64,000 nucleotides of DNA from Pedobacter sp. Leaf170 (GCF_920984665.1 NZ_CAKLBP010000006.1:248001-312000); one strand, 5' to 3'; counted from the first letter of the stretch, positions 36,263-44,784 are shown. Translations and numbers: made by a program. The notes: generated by a model from the sequence alone, not told the origin.

Positions 36263-36285
36263 TACCTTTGGCACATTAAATGTGC
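36263..36285 (+). promoter_or_regulatory. -7 box with adjacent palindrome before the SH3 protein gene
   Basis: TACCTTTG (36263-36270, exact TAnnTTTG) is followed at once by GCACATTAAATGTGC (36271-36285), a perfect palindrome of 6-base arms and 3-base centre. The palindrome would overlap the transcription start and could be an operator or a 5' hairpin. The ATG is 60 bases further on. Confidence 0.6.
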
Positions 36286-36345
36286 ATAAAGCATTTTAAA
36301 CTGTGCAAGCATTTTCAGGCTTTGCCAAATCAAACAAATAACATA

Positions 36346-37326
36346 ATGACTAAATTTTTATTTACTTTTTTTGCCCTCACTCTATTAAATATACAACTTC
36401 AGGCACAAGAAATGTACCGCGTAAAAGCGGATAGATTGAATGTTAGAGCAACAGCAGAATCATCGAGTAAAGTTATTGGTTATGTAAAACAAGGCGAAAC
36501 TGTACCTGTGTTGGATGCAACAAATGCTAAATTTTATAAAGTAAAAATTAAAAGTGGCGAAGGTTACGTGAGTAAAGATTTTTTGGAGAAGATTGCTTCA
36601 CAAACTACGGCTCCACAAAATAATGCAAAGCTAGATATTACTCAAGCAAATAGCCAAACGACTACAACAACAGAAGATATTTATCGGGTAACAACAGATA
36701 ATCTTCGTGTTAGAGATAAAGCTGACCCTAAAAGTAAGGTTATAGGTTATTTACCAGAAAACGAGAACGTTGCTGTAATAGATTCTACAAACAATAGTTA
36801 CTTTAAAATAAAAGTAACAAACGGCGAAGGTTATGTAAGTAAAGAGTTTTTAGTTAGAGTATCGCCAGTTAAAAAGGCAGAAGCTCCGGTTGTAGCCGCC
36901 TCTGTTCCGAAGATTACTAAAGATTACTCAAACATAATCTTAATGGTTGTTAGCGCAGTTATACTGATTGCCATACTGTTTTTTATCTTTAAATATGCAA
37001 AAGGAAATGGTGTATTTATTTCGATTGTAACATTAGTTGTTTTGGTTATGGGCTACTTCTGCTACATTACGTTTTTAAAAGAAAAAACCATTTCTGGCCA
37101 GTTTGCAACTACAGAGGATGTTCAATACCAATCATTCGATTTTGAAAGCAAAGATTTGGTGACCGTTACCGATGTTTTTACAGGCTCCTCTTTTAGTTCA
37201 AAATACATTATTGAAGGTGATATGATAAAGTTATATGACCAGCAGAATACTATTATGTTATTGATTAGAGATGAAAATACTTTAATTGGTGAAGGGTTTA
37301 CGAGAGGTGTTTTTACCAAGAAATAA
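36346..37326 (+). CDS. Protein with two bacterial SH3 domains and two membrane spans
   Basis: ATG 36346 opens a signal-like segment (MTKFLFTFFALTLLNIQLQAQ); an ATG 66 bases upstream lies inside the leader palindrome and gives a poor N-terminus. 326 residues. Two SH3b repeats, about 22-85 and 113-178, share the patterns YRV.AD.LNVR and GEGYVSK.FL and are clear internal duplicates. They are followed by hydrophobic spans at about 199-217 and 223-244 and a small C-terminal domain. SH3b domains usually bind peptidoglycan or proteins, so it may sense or tether the cell wall. Function unknown. Confidence 0.85.
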   Translation: MTKFLFTFFALTLLNIQLQAQEMYRVKADRLNVRATAESSSKVIGYVKQGETVPVLDATNAKFYKVKIKSGEGYVSKDFLEKIASQTTAPQNNAKLDITQANSQTTTTTEDIYRVTTDNLRVRDKADPKSKVIGYLPENENVAVIDSTNNSYFKIKVTNGEGYVSKEFLVRVSPVKKAEAPVVAASVPKITKDYSNIILMVVSAVILIAILFFIFKYAKGNGVFISIVTLVVLVMGYFCYITFLKEKTISGQFATTEDVQYQSFDFESKDLVTVTDVFTGSSFSSKYIIEGDMIKLYDQQNTIMLLIRDENTLIGEGFTRGVFTKK

Positions 37327-37482
37327 TCAGAAACTTCCTTATTAAAGGCTTAGCTTTAAAATTTTTTATCGTTAACGGCTGCCATAGTGATTAAAGTGCT
37401 TTTTGATACAGACTTATTCCGCCCAATCGCGTCATTTCAAATATTTAGATAGAATAACGACGAAGCTAATGATAGTAATCTT

Positions 37483-38322
37483 TTAAATAGAATTAAGCTT
37501 CTCTATCAGGAACTTAGAAACCTCGTTAAAATAGCGTTTACGGCCATAACCCATAACCCATTGTATGCCTTGAGTTGCATTAGTAATGAAAACCTCTTCT
37601 GCTTCATTCAAAATTTCCGGACTGATTTGCGCTTCAATTAGCTCCATATCATTCATTTTCGCAATTTCCATGATAGCGCTTCTCATTACACCGCCCACAC
37701 AACCTTCGGTTAAAGCTGGCGTGTAAATTTGCTTGTTGTAAACTACAAATACGTTTGCGCTAATACTTTCGCATAAAAAGCCATTCTGGTTTAAAATCAT
37801 TGCTTCATCCAGTCGGTTTTGGCTTTTGAAGATACCTGCCATAACATAAAGCAATGCATTTGAGGTTTTGAAATTCGATAAACGATTAATTGGCTTGGTC
37901 ATTTCATCAAACACATCGATAATTAAACCTTTCGCATTTAATTCGTACAGGTTTGTTTTTAAAGGAATACCTTCTAAAATGTAACCAGCCTTATTTATTT
38001 CGGGCGTGTAAACACCAGCACCAGTTCTGTAAACCGATAACCTAAACCTAACATTACCATTCCATTTATTACGCTTGCAAAGCTCAGCAGTTTTCTGTTT
38101 GATGAAATAATCATCCATCAAGGCATATCCATCCATTTTAAGTGCTTTCATACCTGCTACAAGCCTATCGGCATGCAACTCTGCAAACTGAAGTTTATTG
38201 TTTATCATCCGCATGCTTTCAAATAAGCCATCGCCGAATTTAAAACCTCGGTTAGATGCGGTTAGAACAGGTAATTCTGCTGGCTGAAATTCATCATTAA
38301 ATAGTATGTATTGCTGAGCCAT
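37483..38322 (-). CDS. Class IV aminotransferase, PabC-like
   Basis: 279 residues, PLP-dependent fold IV. Lys152 in LSNFKTSNALLYV is the likely PLP lysine; DGLFESMR (31-38) and the later NGFLCESISANVFVV and GCVGGVMRSAI are family motifs. The family includes aminodeoxychorismate lyase (PabC) and branched-chain aminotransferase (IlvE). PabC is favoured because IlvE-specific motifs are absent and a pabB gene is in the window, but this is inference. It begins 3 bases before the RluA-type gene stop on the same strand and is likely co-transcribed with it. Confidence 0.85.
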   Translation of the reverse strand: MAQQYILFNDEFQPAELPVLTASNRGFKFGDGLFESMRMINNKLQFAELHADRLVAGMKALKMDGYALMDDYFIKQKTAELCKRNKWNGNVRFRLSVYRTGAGVYTPEINKAGYILEGIPLKTNLYELNAKGLIIDVFDEMTKPINRLSNFKTSNALLYVMAGIFKSQNRLDEAMILNQNGFLCESISANVFVVYNKQIYTPALTEGCVGGVMRSAIMEIAKMNDMELIEAQISPEILNEAEEVFITNATQGIQWVMGYGRKRYFNEVSKFLIEKLNSI

Positions 38323-38325
38323 ATT

Positions 38326-39354
38326 TTAAGATGCCGCGATATAATTTTCCCATTTGTTTAATGCTGCTTTAAAATCGGCAGGCAATGGCGATTCAAAAAA
38401 CATATATTCTTTTGTTGTAGGATGAATAAAACCTAAACTTTGCGCATGTAGCGCCTGGCGGGGCAATAAATCGAAACAGTTATCTACAAATTGTTTGTAT
38501 TTATTAAAGGTTGTTCCTTTCAAAATTTTATCGCCTCCATACATGGCATCGTTAAATAACGGATGACCAATGTGCTGCATGTGTGCCCTTATTTGATGCG
38601 TACGCCCGGTTTCTAATTCGCAACTGATTAATGTAACATAGCCTAAACGTTTTAAAACCTTATAGTGTGTTACAGACCATTTACCTTTCTCTTCATCATC
38701 GTAAATATCCATAACCCGCCTGTCTTTTACACTTCTCCCAATGTAACCATTAACCGTGCCATCATGCTCAATATCGCCCCAAACCAAAGCAATATATTTT
38801 CTGGTGATGCTGTGATCAAAAAACTGGCGTGCCAAATGAGTTATCGATTTTTCATTTTTACTAATTAACAACAAGCCGCTAGTATCTTTATCTATTCTAT
38901 GCACCAAACCCGGGCGGCCATCGTTGCCCGGTAATTGTGGAAGTTGCTCAAAATGAAATGCCAAAGCATTAACAAGCGTCCCTGTATAATTATTAAAGCC
39001 AGGGTGAACAACCATTCCAGCAACTTTATTTACCACAAGCAAATCGCTGTCTTCGTAAATAATATCAAGTGGAATATCCTCCGGATAAACTTCAGTATCG
39101 CGTGGCGGATGAGGCAAAACAACAGAAATTTCATCCAAAGGTTTAACCTTGTAGCTTGGTTTAATCTGCTTTTTATTCACTAAAACATTACCGGCATCAA
39201 TTGCATTTTGAATGCGATTGCGAGAAGCATTTTCTACACGAACCATTAAAAATTTATCTATTCGCAGCAGCGACTGCCCTTTGTCGACAATAATTTTTAA
39301 GTGTTCATATAATTCTTGTTCTTCTGATTCTTGCAATTCGGCAATATTTTCCAT
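38326..39354 (-). CDS. RluA family 23S rRNA pseudouridine synthase
   Basis: ATG 39354 is chosen because a TATTTTTG promoter box ends 4 bases upstream of it; an ATG 48 bases earlier is in frame. 342 residues. An S4 RNA-binding domain (LLRIDKFLMVRVENASRNRIQNAI, about 30-95) precedes the catalytic domain, with the active Asp in VHRIDKDTSGLLL and further motifs LETGRTHQIRAHMQHIGHPL. The S4 domain makes it RluD-like (positions 1911, 1915, 1917 of 23S rRNA) rather than RluA. The PabC-like gene follows after 3 bases. Confidence 0.93.
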   Translation of the reverse strand: MENIAELQESEEQELYEHLKIIVDKGQSLLRIDKFLMVRVENASRNRIQNAIDAGNVLVNKKQIKPSYKVKPLDEISVVLPHPPRDTEVYPEDIPLDIIYEDSDLLVVNKVAGMVVHPGFNNYTGTLVNALAFHFEQLPQLPGNDGRPGLVHRIDKDTSGLLLISKNEKSITHLARQFFDHSITRKYIALVWGDIEHDGTVNGYIGRSVKDRRVMDIYDDEEKGKWSVTHYKVLKRLGYVTLISCELETGRTHQIRAHMQHIGHPLFNDAMYGGDKILKGTTFNKYKQFVDNCFDLLPRQALHAQSLGFIHPTTKEYMFFESPLPADFKAALNKWENYIAAS

Positions 39355-39358
39355 TAGG

Positions 39359-39366
39359 CAAAAATA
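39359..39366 (-). promoter_or_regulatory. -7 promoter box of the RluA-type gene
   Basis: TATTTTTG on the minus strand, exact TAnnTTTG, ends 4 bases before the ATG at 39354. It predicts leaderless mRNA. Confidence 0.6.
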
Positions 39367-39712
39367 TGTTTTTAAGTGGATAAAATTTGAATTAAGGATC
39401 ACAGAAAAAACAAAGAAATATGTTAGCGGGGTATGTTTAGCTTATTTATGCTTCTATTCGCATTACGTTTATGTTAAATATTTTGATTATTAGCATTTTA
39501 ACCTAAATGAATCGTATCTTCGCATATAAATTACATAACAGCTCCATGAAACAAACGCTCCATTTTCATTTAGGTGTGCAAATATTACCCCAACACCTTA
39601 CTCTAAAAAAATACTCATTATTCAATTTTATTTGAGAGGTAGCGCATTTTTAAGATGCTGATGCAGAATTAAATAAATGCGCATTAAGTTTATATTAACA
39701 AATCAAAAACAA

Positions 39713-39745
39713 TTTGCCAAGAATTAATGTTTGGCTTATTATTTG
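39713..39745 (+). promoter_or_regulatory. Candidate promoter of a small transcription unit
   Basis: TTTG (39713-39716) and TATTATTTG (39737-39745) are separated by 20 bases, close to the Bacteroidota TTTG-N19/20-TAnnTTTG layout with one extra base inside the -7 box. The rest of 39367-39712 holds no gene I can support. Confidence 0.5.
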
Positions 39746-39774
39746 CTCTCAACTATTAGTAAAACAAAAATCCT

Positions 39775-39852
39775 ATGAAAAATTTTACCCAAAATGTAAA
39801 GATTGTTCTAAATTTCTTTCCTTATCTAGTAAGAAAGATATATTTTAAGTAA
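39775..39852 (+). CDS. Putative 25-residue peptide
   Basis: ATG 39775 to TAA 39852 encodes a basic hydrophobic peptide (MKNFTQNVKIV..., ending VRKIYFK). It lies between a plausible promoter 30-60 bases upstream and a strong terminator 24 bases downstream, in a 559-base gap that otherwise lacks genes. It could be membrane-active or an antimicrobial-like or toxin-like peptide, a leader peptide for the downstream gene, or the transcript could act as a small RNA. No family recognised. Confidence 0.4.
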   Translation: MKNFTQNVKIVLNFFPYLVRKIYFK

Positions 39853-39875
39853 TCACCCGGCTAAAAGAACAAAAG

Positions 39876-39910
39876 AAACACTTGCCATTAGCAGGTGTTT
39901 TTTATTTTTA
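39876..39910 (+). terminator. Rho-independent terminator before the desulfhydrase gene
   Basis: AAACACTTGC and GCAGGTGTTT form a 10-base stem (one G-T pair) with loop CATTA, followed by TTTATTTTTA. It ends 4 bases before the GTG start at 39914, so it either closes the small unit upstream or acts as an attenuator. Confidence 0.85.
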
Positions 39911-39913
39911 CAC

Positions 39914-40804
39914 GTGTTTGAAAAAATATACAGTCCAGTAGAGCAAATAAAGCTTGCTCCGTTTAACAACCTTTATGTTAAACGAGATGATTTAATCGAT
40001 CCTTTTATTTCTGGTAATAAATGGCGCAAGTTAAAGTACATACTTCAAAGCGCTGAAAAAGAAGCTAAAAATCATTTAGTAACCTTTGGTGGTGCTTATT
40101 CCAATCATCTTTTAGCAACCGCTGCTGTAGCAGCAAAAGCCAGCCTAACTTCTACAGCATTTGTTCGTGGAGAGCGTGTTGAAAATGAAATGCTACTACT
40201 TTGTACCCTATTCGGAATGAATTTAATTTTTATCGATAGAGAAGCTTACAAAGACAAAAAATCTTTATTTAAAAAACATTTCGGCGATGATAAAAACGCC
40301 TATTTTATTGATGAAGGAGGTGCGTCTTTGCAGGCCACTTTAGGTTGTGCAGAAATTATCGACGAATTATTAGAACCCTATACACACATTTTTTGCGCCG
40401 CCGGAACCGGAACTACCGCAGCAGGTCTATTAAAAGGCATTTTAAATCATAAACTTAAAACTAAACTAAACATCATACCTGTTTTAAAGGGTGGAGATTT
40501 TATAAAGAACGAGATTTCTAAATATGTTTCGAACACCGAAAATTTAGTATTGCATACAGATTATCATTTCGGTGGTTACGCAAAAACAACCCCAGAACTT
40601 ATCAGCTTCATAAAGAAATTTACCTCGAGCACCGGTTTATTAATTGACCCGGTTTATACCGCTAAAATGTTTTATGCAGTTATTGATTTGCAGAAAAATA
40701 ATTACTTCACACACAACGACAAAATACTTACCATACATTCTGGCGGCCTAATGGGGATTTTCGGAATGAAAGATAAATTTACTATCTCATCAACTATTAA
40801 ATAA
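39914..40804 (+). CDS. D-cysteine desulfhydrase / ACC deaminase family PLP enzyme
   Basis: 296 residues from GTG 39914; no better ATG exists. Fold type II PLP enzyme: PLP-binding Lys36 in ISGNKWRKLKY, the phosphate-contacting FGGAYSNHL (about 61-69), and AAGTGTTAAGLL around residue 156. The family covers D-cysteine desulfhydrase and 1-aminocyclopropane-1-carboxylate deaminase; true ACC deaminases need further active-site residues that cannot be judged here, so D-cysteine or another D-amino acid is the safer guess. The transcript seems to pass through or start beyond a terminator that ends 4 bases before the start codon. Confidence 0.88.
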   Translation: MFEKIYSPVEQIKLAPFNNLYVKRDDLIDPFISGNKWRKLKYILQSAEKEAKNHLVTFGGAYSNHLLATAAVAAKASLTSTAFVRGERVENEMLLLCTLFGMNLIFIDREAYKDKKSLFKKHFGDDKNAYFIDEGGASLQATLGCAEIIDELLEPYTHIFCAAGTGTTAAGLLKGILNHKLKTKLNIIPVLKGGDFIKNEISKYVSNTENLVLHTDYHFGGYAKTTPELISFIKKFTSSTGLLIDPVYTAKMFYAVIDLQKNNYFTHNDKILTIHSGGLMGIFGMKDKFTISSTIK

Positions 40805-40845
40805 GCTCATATTTAACAATAATCAATTGAGCAATAAATGTTTAA

Positions 40846-40875
40846 ATAAAAAAAGCCCATTGACACAATGGGCTT
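40846..40875 (-). terminator. Terminator, minus-strand orientation
   Basis: AAGCCCATTG and CAATGGGCTT form a perfect 10-base stem with a 3-base loop. On the minus strand it is followed by a run of T, so it suits transcripts from the response regulator gene, whose stop is about 245 bases upstream. The stretch 40876-41120 between them shows no supportable gene. Confidence 0.75.
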
Positions 40876-41120
40876 AAAGTTCGCGAAGAGATTGTCGTTT
40901 TATAACCTGGGTTAAAAAAGGGAGCAATCATCTTCAGCATGTATTCAATAAACACAACCAAGGGCTTAAGCGAAATAAAATCGACCTTTAATTAAAAATG
41001 AAGTTTTATTCAAGACAATCGGCTAGCATTTAATGGAGCAGCAGACATAAAGCCAGCTGTTTGCAAAATTCTTATTTCAAATATATTGCTTTGGGTATTG
41101 ATTTACAAATGCTTTTTATA

Positions 41121-41561
41121 TTAAGTTTTTAAATCAACATCTTTATTTATAATATCATTTTCAAAAAACTGAGCTAATTCATCAATGGCTTTCAATGAGT
41201 TAAAATCATTTGTTTTAAATGGTTTGGCCAGGTGCGCTTTAACCTGCTTATATTTTGCAGATTTAGTTTTATCTTCAACACTGTTAAATGCCGTAACCAG
41301 CACAACAAATATTTGATCATAGAAAGGATTTTTTTCTAATTCATCAAGTATTTCCCAACCGCTTAAACCGGGCATGCTTATATCAAGAAAAATCAGGAAA
41401 TTAATTTCTGCTGATGCCTGGGCATTTATATAATTTAAGGCAGATTGCCCATCGGGAAAATAATCTGTATCCCAAACCGGTCGGCAATCTTCAATCATTA
41501 TTTTATGAATAAACAAAACCAGTTTATCATCATCTATAACTATTGCCCTTTTACGTTTCAT
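41121..41561 (-). CDS. Single-domain response regulator (CheY-like)
   Basis: 146 residues, a lone receiver domain. Phospho-acceptor Asp60 in FLIFLDISMPG, acidic pair D10-D12 in VIDDDK, Thr in VLVTAFNS and the conserved Lys in HLAKPF are all present, so it can be phosphorylated. It has no DNA-binding output domain and no kinase gene next to it, so it must act by protein contact or in a phosphorelay. A terminator facing it lies 245 bases after its stop. Confidence 0.93.
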   Translation of the reverse strand: MKRKRAIVIDDDKLVLFIHKIMIEDCRPVWDTDYFPDGQSALNYINAQASAEINFLIFLDISMPGLSGWEILDELEKNPFYDQIFVVLVTAFNSVEDKTKSAKYKQVKAHLAKPFKTNDFNSLKAIDELAQFFENDIINKDVDLKT

Positions 41562-41704
41562 AAAACTTTTAAGTAAAATTTTTTCGATCTGATTTTATAT
41601 CAACATAAATGTTTTATTGATATCCAAACGAAGATAAAATCAATTTATCAAATTTTTGTAGCCATTCTATTCATTTTTATTCGGAAAGAATTTTAAAACC
41701 TCCA

Positions 41705-42292
41705 AAATATAAGTGTACCGGTAACTTAGGCACTGACCGTTTAGCTGCATTTTTATTCCAAGCATCTAGTTATGGAAATGGTTTGGCAACAGATGATTTG
41801 TATATTTTATATACCAATGCTGACGTACGAAATGGCTTCATGAATAGAGCAAGCAGAACAAGTGCTTAAAATTCGGCAAATGTGATAACGAAATATAATA
41901 ACACTAAAATTTTTGAGGAAGGTGTTAAAGTGATTCGTTTATCAGAAGTTTATTTAATTCGTGCTGAGGCGAGGGCCAAACAAACAGGAAAAGATGCATT
42001 AGCTGCAGCAAATTTGGATGTAATTGCAAAGCGTGCTGATGCATCTGTGGCAAAAACAACTGCTACCCGTGCAGCTTTGCAAAGCCTAATTTTAGTAGAA
42101 AACCGTAAAGAATTTGCTTTTGAGGGTCATCGTTTGTTCGACTTAACCCGTAATAGATTAGGTTTTACTAAATATCGTACCGGAGGTATTACCATTCCTA
42201 TTCCTACAAATTCAAATAAAACAATTTTGCCAATTCCATTGGCAGAAATGAATGTATATCCGAATATATAGCAGAATGAAGGTTATAAATAG
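41705..42292 (+). pseudogene. susD remnant (C-terminal third, two in-frame stops)
   Basis: One frame from about 41705 reads as SusD C-terminus: GNLGTDRLAAFLFQASSYGN, DDLYILYTNADVRNGF, a stop TAA at 41867-41869, then EEGVKVIRLSEVYLIRAEAR, NRKEFAFEGHRLFDLTR and PIPLAEMNVYPN. A TAG at 42269-42271 then replaces a codon in the normal ending, after which QNEGYK continues to the natural stop at 42290-42292. About two thirds of a normal ~550-residue SusD is missing upstream. No susC remains nearby. The part from 41882 to 42271 is open and could be mistaken for a gene. Confidence 0.88.
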
Positions 42293-42677
42293 ATTTTCAT
42301 TAACCCGATAATGCTAAAATGGATTTTTTCATTAATATGTAAAGAGCCATTATTTTTATAAAGATGCTTCATTAGCATAAAAATCTAAATTGCCATCACC
42401 CTACTCTTCACAAATGTTTCTGCTTATACATACTTTCAAAACCCAATTAAGTTCTCATCTAATAATGATAGATAAAATAGATTTAATATGTTCTCTAAAT
42501 TAAAACACTAAAACTGTTCAACCTTTTGCTCATTTGTCTCAATTTTGTTCATTATGCCCAAAAGTTTCCATAACTAATTAACTTTAGCCAAATCGCTTTT
42601 GAAATCTACCTTCAATTGCAACATAAACCCTGCTAACCAAAGTATTTTGCCAAAAGGCATTTAATATTCACCTACCT
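42293..42677. other. Gene-free upstream region with direct repeats
   Basis: TTTTGCTCAT (42524-42533) and TTTTGTTCAT (42543-42552) lie 19 bases apart with a related TTTGTCTCAAT between them, about 130 bases before the start of the PHP-like gene; a TATTTTG box at 42643-42649 could be its -7 element. The direct repeats may bind a regulator. Nothing else is seen. Confidence 0.4.
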
Positions 42678-44759
42678 ATGAAAAACATTATTTTATTTTT
42701 TTTTCTGCTAAGTAGCCATAGTTTGCTTGCTCAAAAACCCTTTGTAGATTTATCAGGTTTTAAGAAAAATGGCGCAATTGCTACCGTAAATCAAAAAATA
42801 ATAACTTTAAGCTGGCCTGCCGGCGAAAAAGGTGTAGGAAGAATACAATTAGATTTGGATGAAAAAAATCCGTTATTCAAAAGTATCGAGTTAGGAAAAG
42901 GCAATAAATTTAAAGAGATTATTGCGGGATTAGACCCGGCATTTGTACTTACAATTGGTAAACGTACACTTAGCCCATCAAGCGGTGGTTGGGATGTATT
43001 TTTCGATAGAGTACCTCGAAAACCTTATAAATCTTATGCGGTTGATATTGCGAAGAAAAGTGCAAAAATATCAACAAACGGACAACATACTATCGTTACC
43101 ATTGCCGGTGCAAATGCAGATAGATTTAAGGGCAATATAGAAATTACCTTATATAGTGGCAGTCCGTTATTTAATGTGGCAGCAGTTTTATCTACAGAAA
43201 CAGATTCTACGGCAATTCTTTATGATGCAGGTTTAGTTAATAAAAAAGCTTTATGGAAATCGATGGCATGGGCTGATATCGATGATAAAATGCAATCGAG
43301 CAAACCAACCGCTAGCGATACCAGCCGAAATTTAGAAGTTAAATACAGAACCATAATTGGAGAAAGCAATAATGGCAGTTTGGCTTTATTCCCTGCACCG
43401 CACCAATATTTTTATCCTTTGGATGAAGCATTCAATCTGAAATTCACTTGGTACGGCAAAAATTTTCATAATTTGATACCAGAATTTGGAATGGGTACAA
43501 GGCAAGATCCATTAGGCGATAAAAGATATGTGCCTTGGTTTAATGCGCCACCAAAAACCGAACAACGCCTTAATTTTTTCTGCTTGATAGATACTGATGA
43601 TGCGACAAAAACGCTTGATGAAGTAAAACTATTTACACATGGTGATAAATTTAAACCGGTTAAGGGCTACAAAACTTTGGCTACTCATTTTCATAATGAG
43701 TTTATTAGCGATGTGGCACTATCTGGTAAGGAAATTCCTGAAAAGCCTGAATTTGTAGATGTGCTTAAAAAACACGGTTTAGATATTGTAAAGCTTGCAG
43801 AGTTTCATGGACCGGGCCATCCTAAAGGACCTGAAATTGAAAGAATAAAGGAGCTAAAATCGCTATTTGAACAAACTAAACGACTCTCTGATTCAACCTT
43901 TCTGTTGTTACCCGGAGAAGAAGCCAATAACTTTTATGGTGGCCATTGGCTTGCATTTTTCCCGAAACCGGTTTATTGGATTATGTCGCGGAAAGCTGAA
44001 GAACCTTTTCTTACAGATGTAGCCAGGCTTGGGAAAGTTTATCGCGTTGCGAATAAAGAAGAAATGCTTAAATTATTGGAGCTGGAAAATGGCTTAGCCT
44101 GGACTGCTCATGCACGCACGAAAGCATCAACAGGTTATCCTGATAATTATAAAGAAGAAGCATTTTTTAAATCAGACACCTATTTAGGAGCAGCCTGGAA
44201 AGCAATCCCTGCAGATTTATCTATTGCTACATTAAGCCAGCGTGTTTTAAAATTATACGATGATATGGCCAACTGGGGCTTAAAAAAACATGTATTATCA
44301 GAAGCGGATATTTTTACAATTACACATCAGAATGAAATGTATGCGCACTTAAATGTTAATTATCTGGAAATGGACAAGCTACCAAATTTCGAGCAAGGTT
44401 GGCAACCCGTTTTAGATGCACTTAGAAAAGGGAAATTCTTTGTATCTACCGGAGAAGTTGTGATTCCAAATTTTAGCATCAATAATAAAAAATCAGGCGA
44501 AGCCTTAAAATTAGATGATGCGGGTAATGCATTAATTAAGCTGAAACTGGATTGGACTTTCCCGATGAATTATGCAGAAATTGTTTCGGGTGATGGAAAA
44601 GAAATATATCGGGAACGCTTTAATTTGAATGATACGAGCGCTTTTGGCCAGAAAGATTATAGTTGGAAAGTTAATTTAAAAGGGAAAAAATGGGTAAGAT
44701 TAGAGGCTTGGGACATAGCAGCCAATGGTGCTTTTACGCAAATGATTTGGCTGGAGTAA
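42678..44759 (+). CDS. Secreted PHP-like metallohydrolase (CehA/McbA-type)
   Basis: 693 residues with a signal peptide (MKNIILFFFLLSSHSLLAQ). The first ~320 residues form a beta-rich region without recognised family. The second half carries features of a PHP-type metal site: H337-F-H339 in ATHFHNEF, KLAEFHGPGHP, LLPGEEA, GGHW with H423, AHARTK with H478, and the ending LRKGKFFVSTGEV (about 590), typical of CehA/McbA-like proteins. These suggest a phosphoesterase-type or other metal-dependent hydrolase in the periplasm. It faces the PUL and shares a terminator with it. The overall pairing of domains is not one I recognise, and substrate is unknown. Confidence 0.7.
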   Translation: MKNIILFFFLLSSHSLLAQKPFVDLSGFKKNGAIATVNQKIITLSWPAGEKGVGRIQLDLDEKNPLFKSIELGKGNKFKEIIAGLDPAFVLTIGKRTLSPSSGGWDVFFDRVPRKPYKSYAVDIAKKSAKISTNGQHTIVTIAGANADRFKGNIEITLYSGSPLFNVAAVLSTETDSTAILYDAGLVNKKALWKSMAWADIDDKMQSSKPTASDTSRNLEVKYRTIIGESNNGSLALFPAPHQYFYPLDEAFNLKFTWYGKNFHNLIPEFGMGTRQDPLGDKRYVPWFNAPPKTEQRLNFFCLIDTDDATKTLDEVKLFTHGDKFKPVKGYKTLATHFHNEFISDVALSGKEIPEKPEFVDVLKKHGLDIVKLAEFHGPGHPKGPEIERIKELKSLFEQTKRLSDSTFLLLPGEEANNFYGGHWLAFFPKPVYWIMSRKAEEPFLTDVARLGKVYRVANKEEMLKLLELENGLAWTAHARTKASTGYPDNYKEEAFFKSDTYLGAAWKAIPADLSIATLSQRVLKLYDDMANWGLKKHVLSEADIFTITHQNEMYAHLNVNYLEMDKLPNFEQGWQPVLDALRKGKFFVSTGEVVIPNFSINNKKSGEALKLDDAGNALIKLKLDWTFPMNYAEIVSGDGKEIYRERFNLNDTSAFGQKDYSWKVNLKGKKWVRLEAWDIAANGAFTQMIWLE

Positions 44760-44784
44760 TTTCCAGCCAAATCATTTCTTTTTT
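44742..44784. terminator. Bidirectional terminator overlapping the end of the PHP-like gene
   Basis: ATGATTTGGCTGGA (44742-44755) and TCCAGCCAAATCAT (44762-44775) form a perfect 14-base stem followed by TTCTTTTTT. The left arm is coding (the last residues MIWLE) and the stop codon lies in the loop. The minus-strand GH51 gene also ends here. Confidence 0.9.

Noticed and set aside
36269..36285. TTGGCAC... element considered as a sigma-54 promoter
   Set aside because: GG is followed at the right distance by GT rather than GC, and the site overlaps an exact TAnnTTTG box and a palindrome that explain it better.
39546..39635. 29-codon frame whose start (MKQTLHFHLG, LPQHLTLKK) vaguely resembles the RpoN N-terminus
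   Set aside because: The likeness is weak and short, no continuation of rpoN is found in any frame downstream, and no promoter or terminator frames it.
40842..40940. 32-codon minus-strand frame running through the terminator hairpin
   Set aside because: It reads through a stable terminator stem and has no recognisable composition or start context.
41882..42271. 129-codon frame as an intact small SusD-like gene
   Set aside because: SusD homology continues in frame beyond stops on both sides, so it is a pseudogene fragment.
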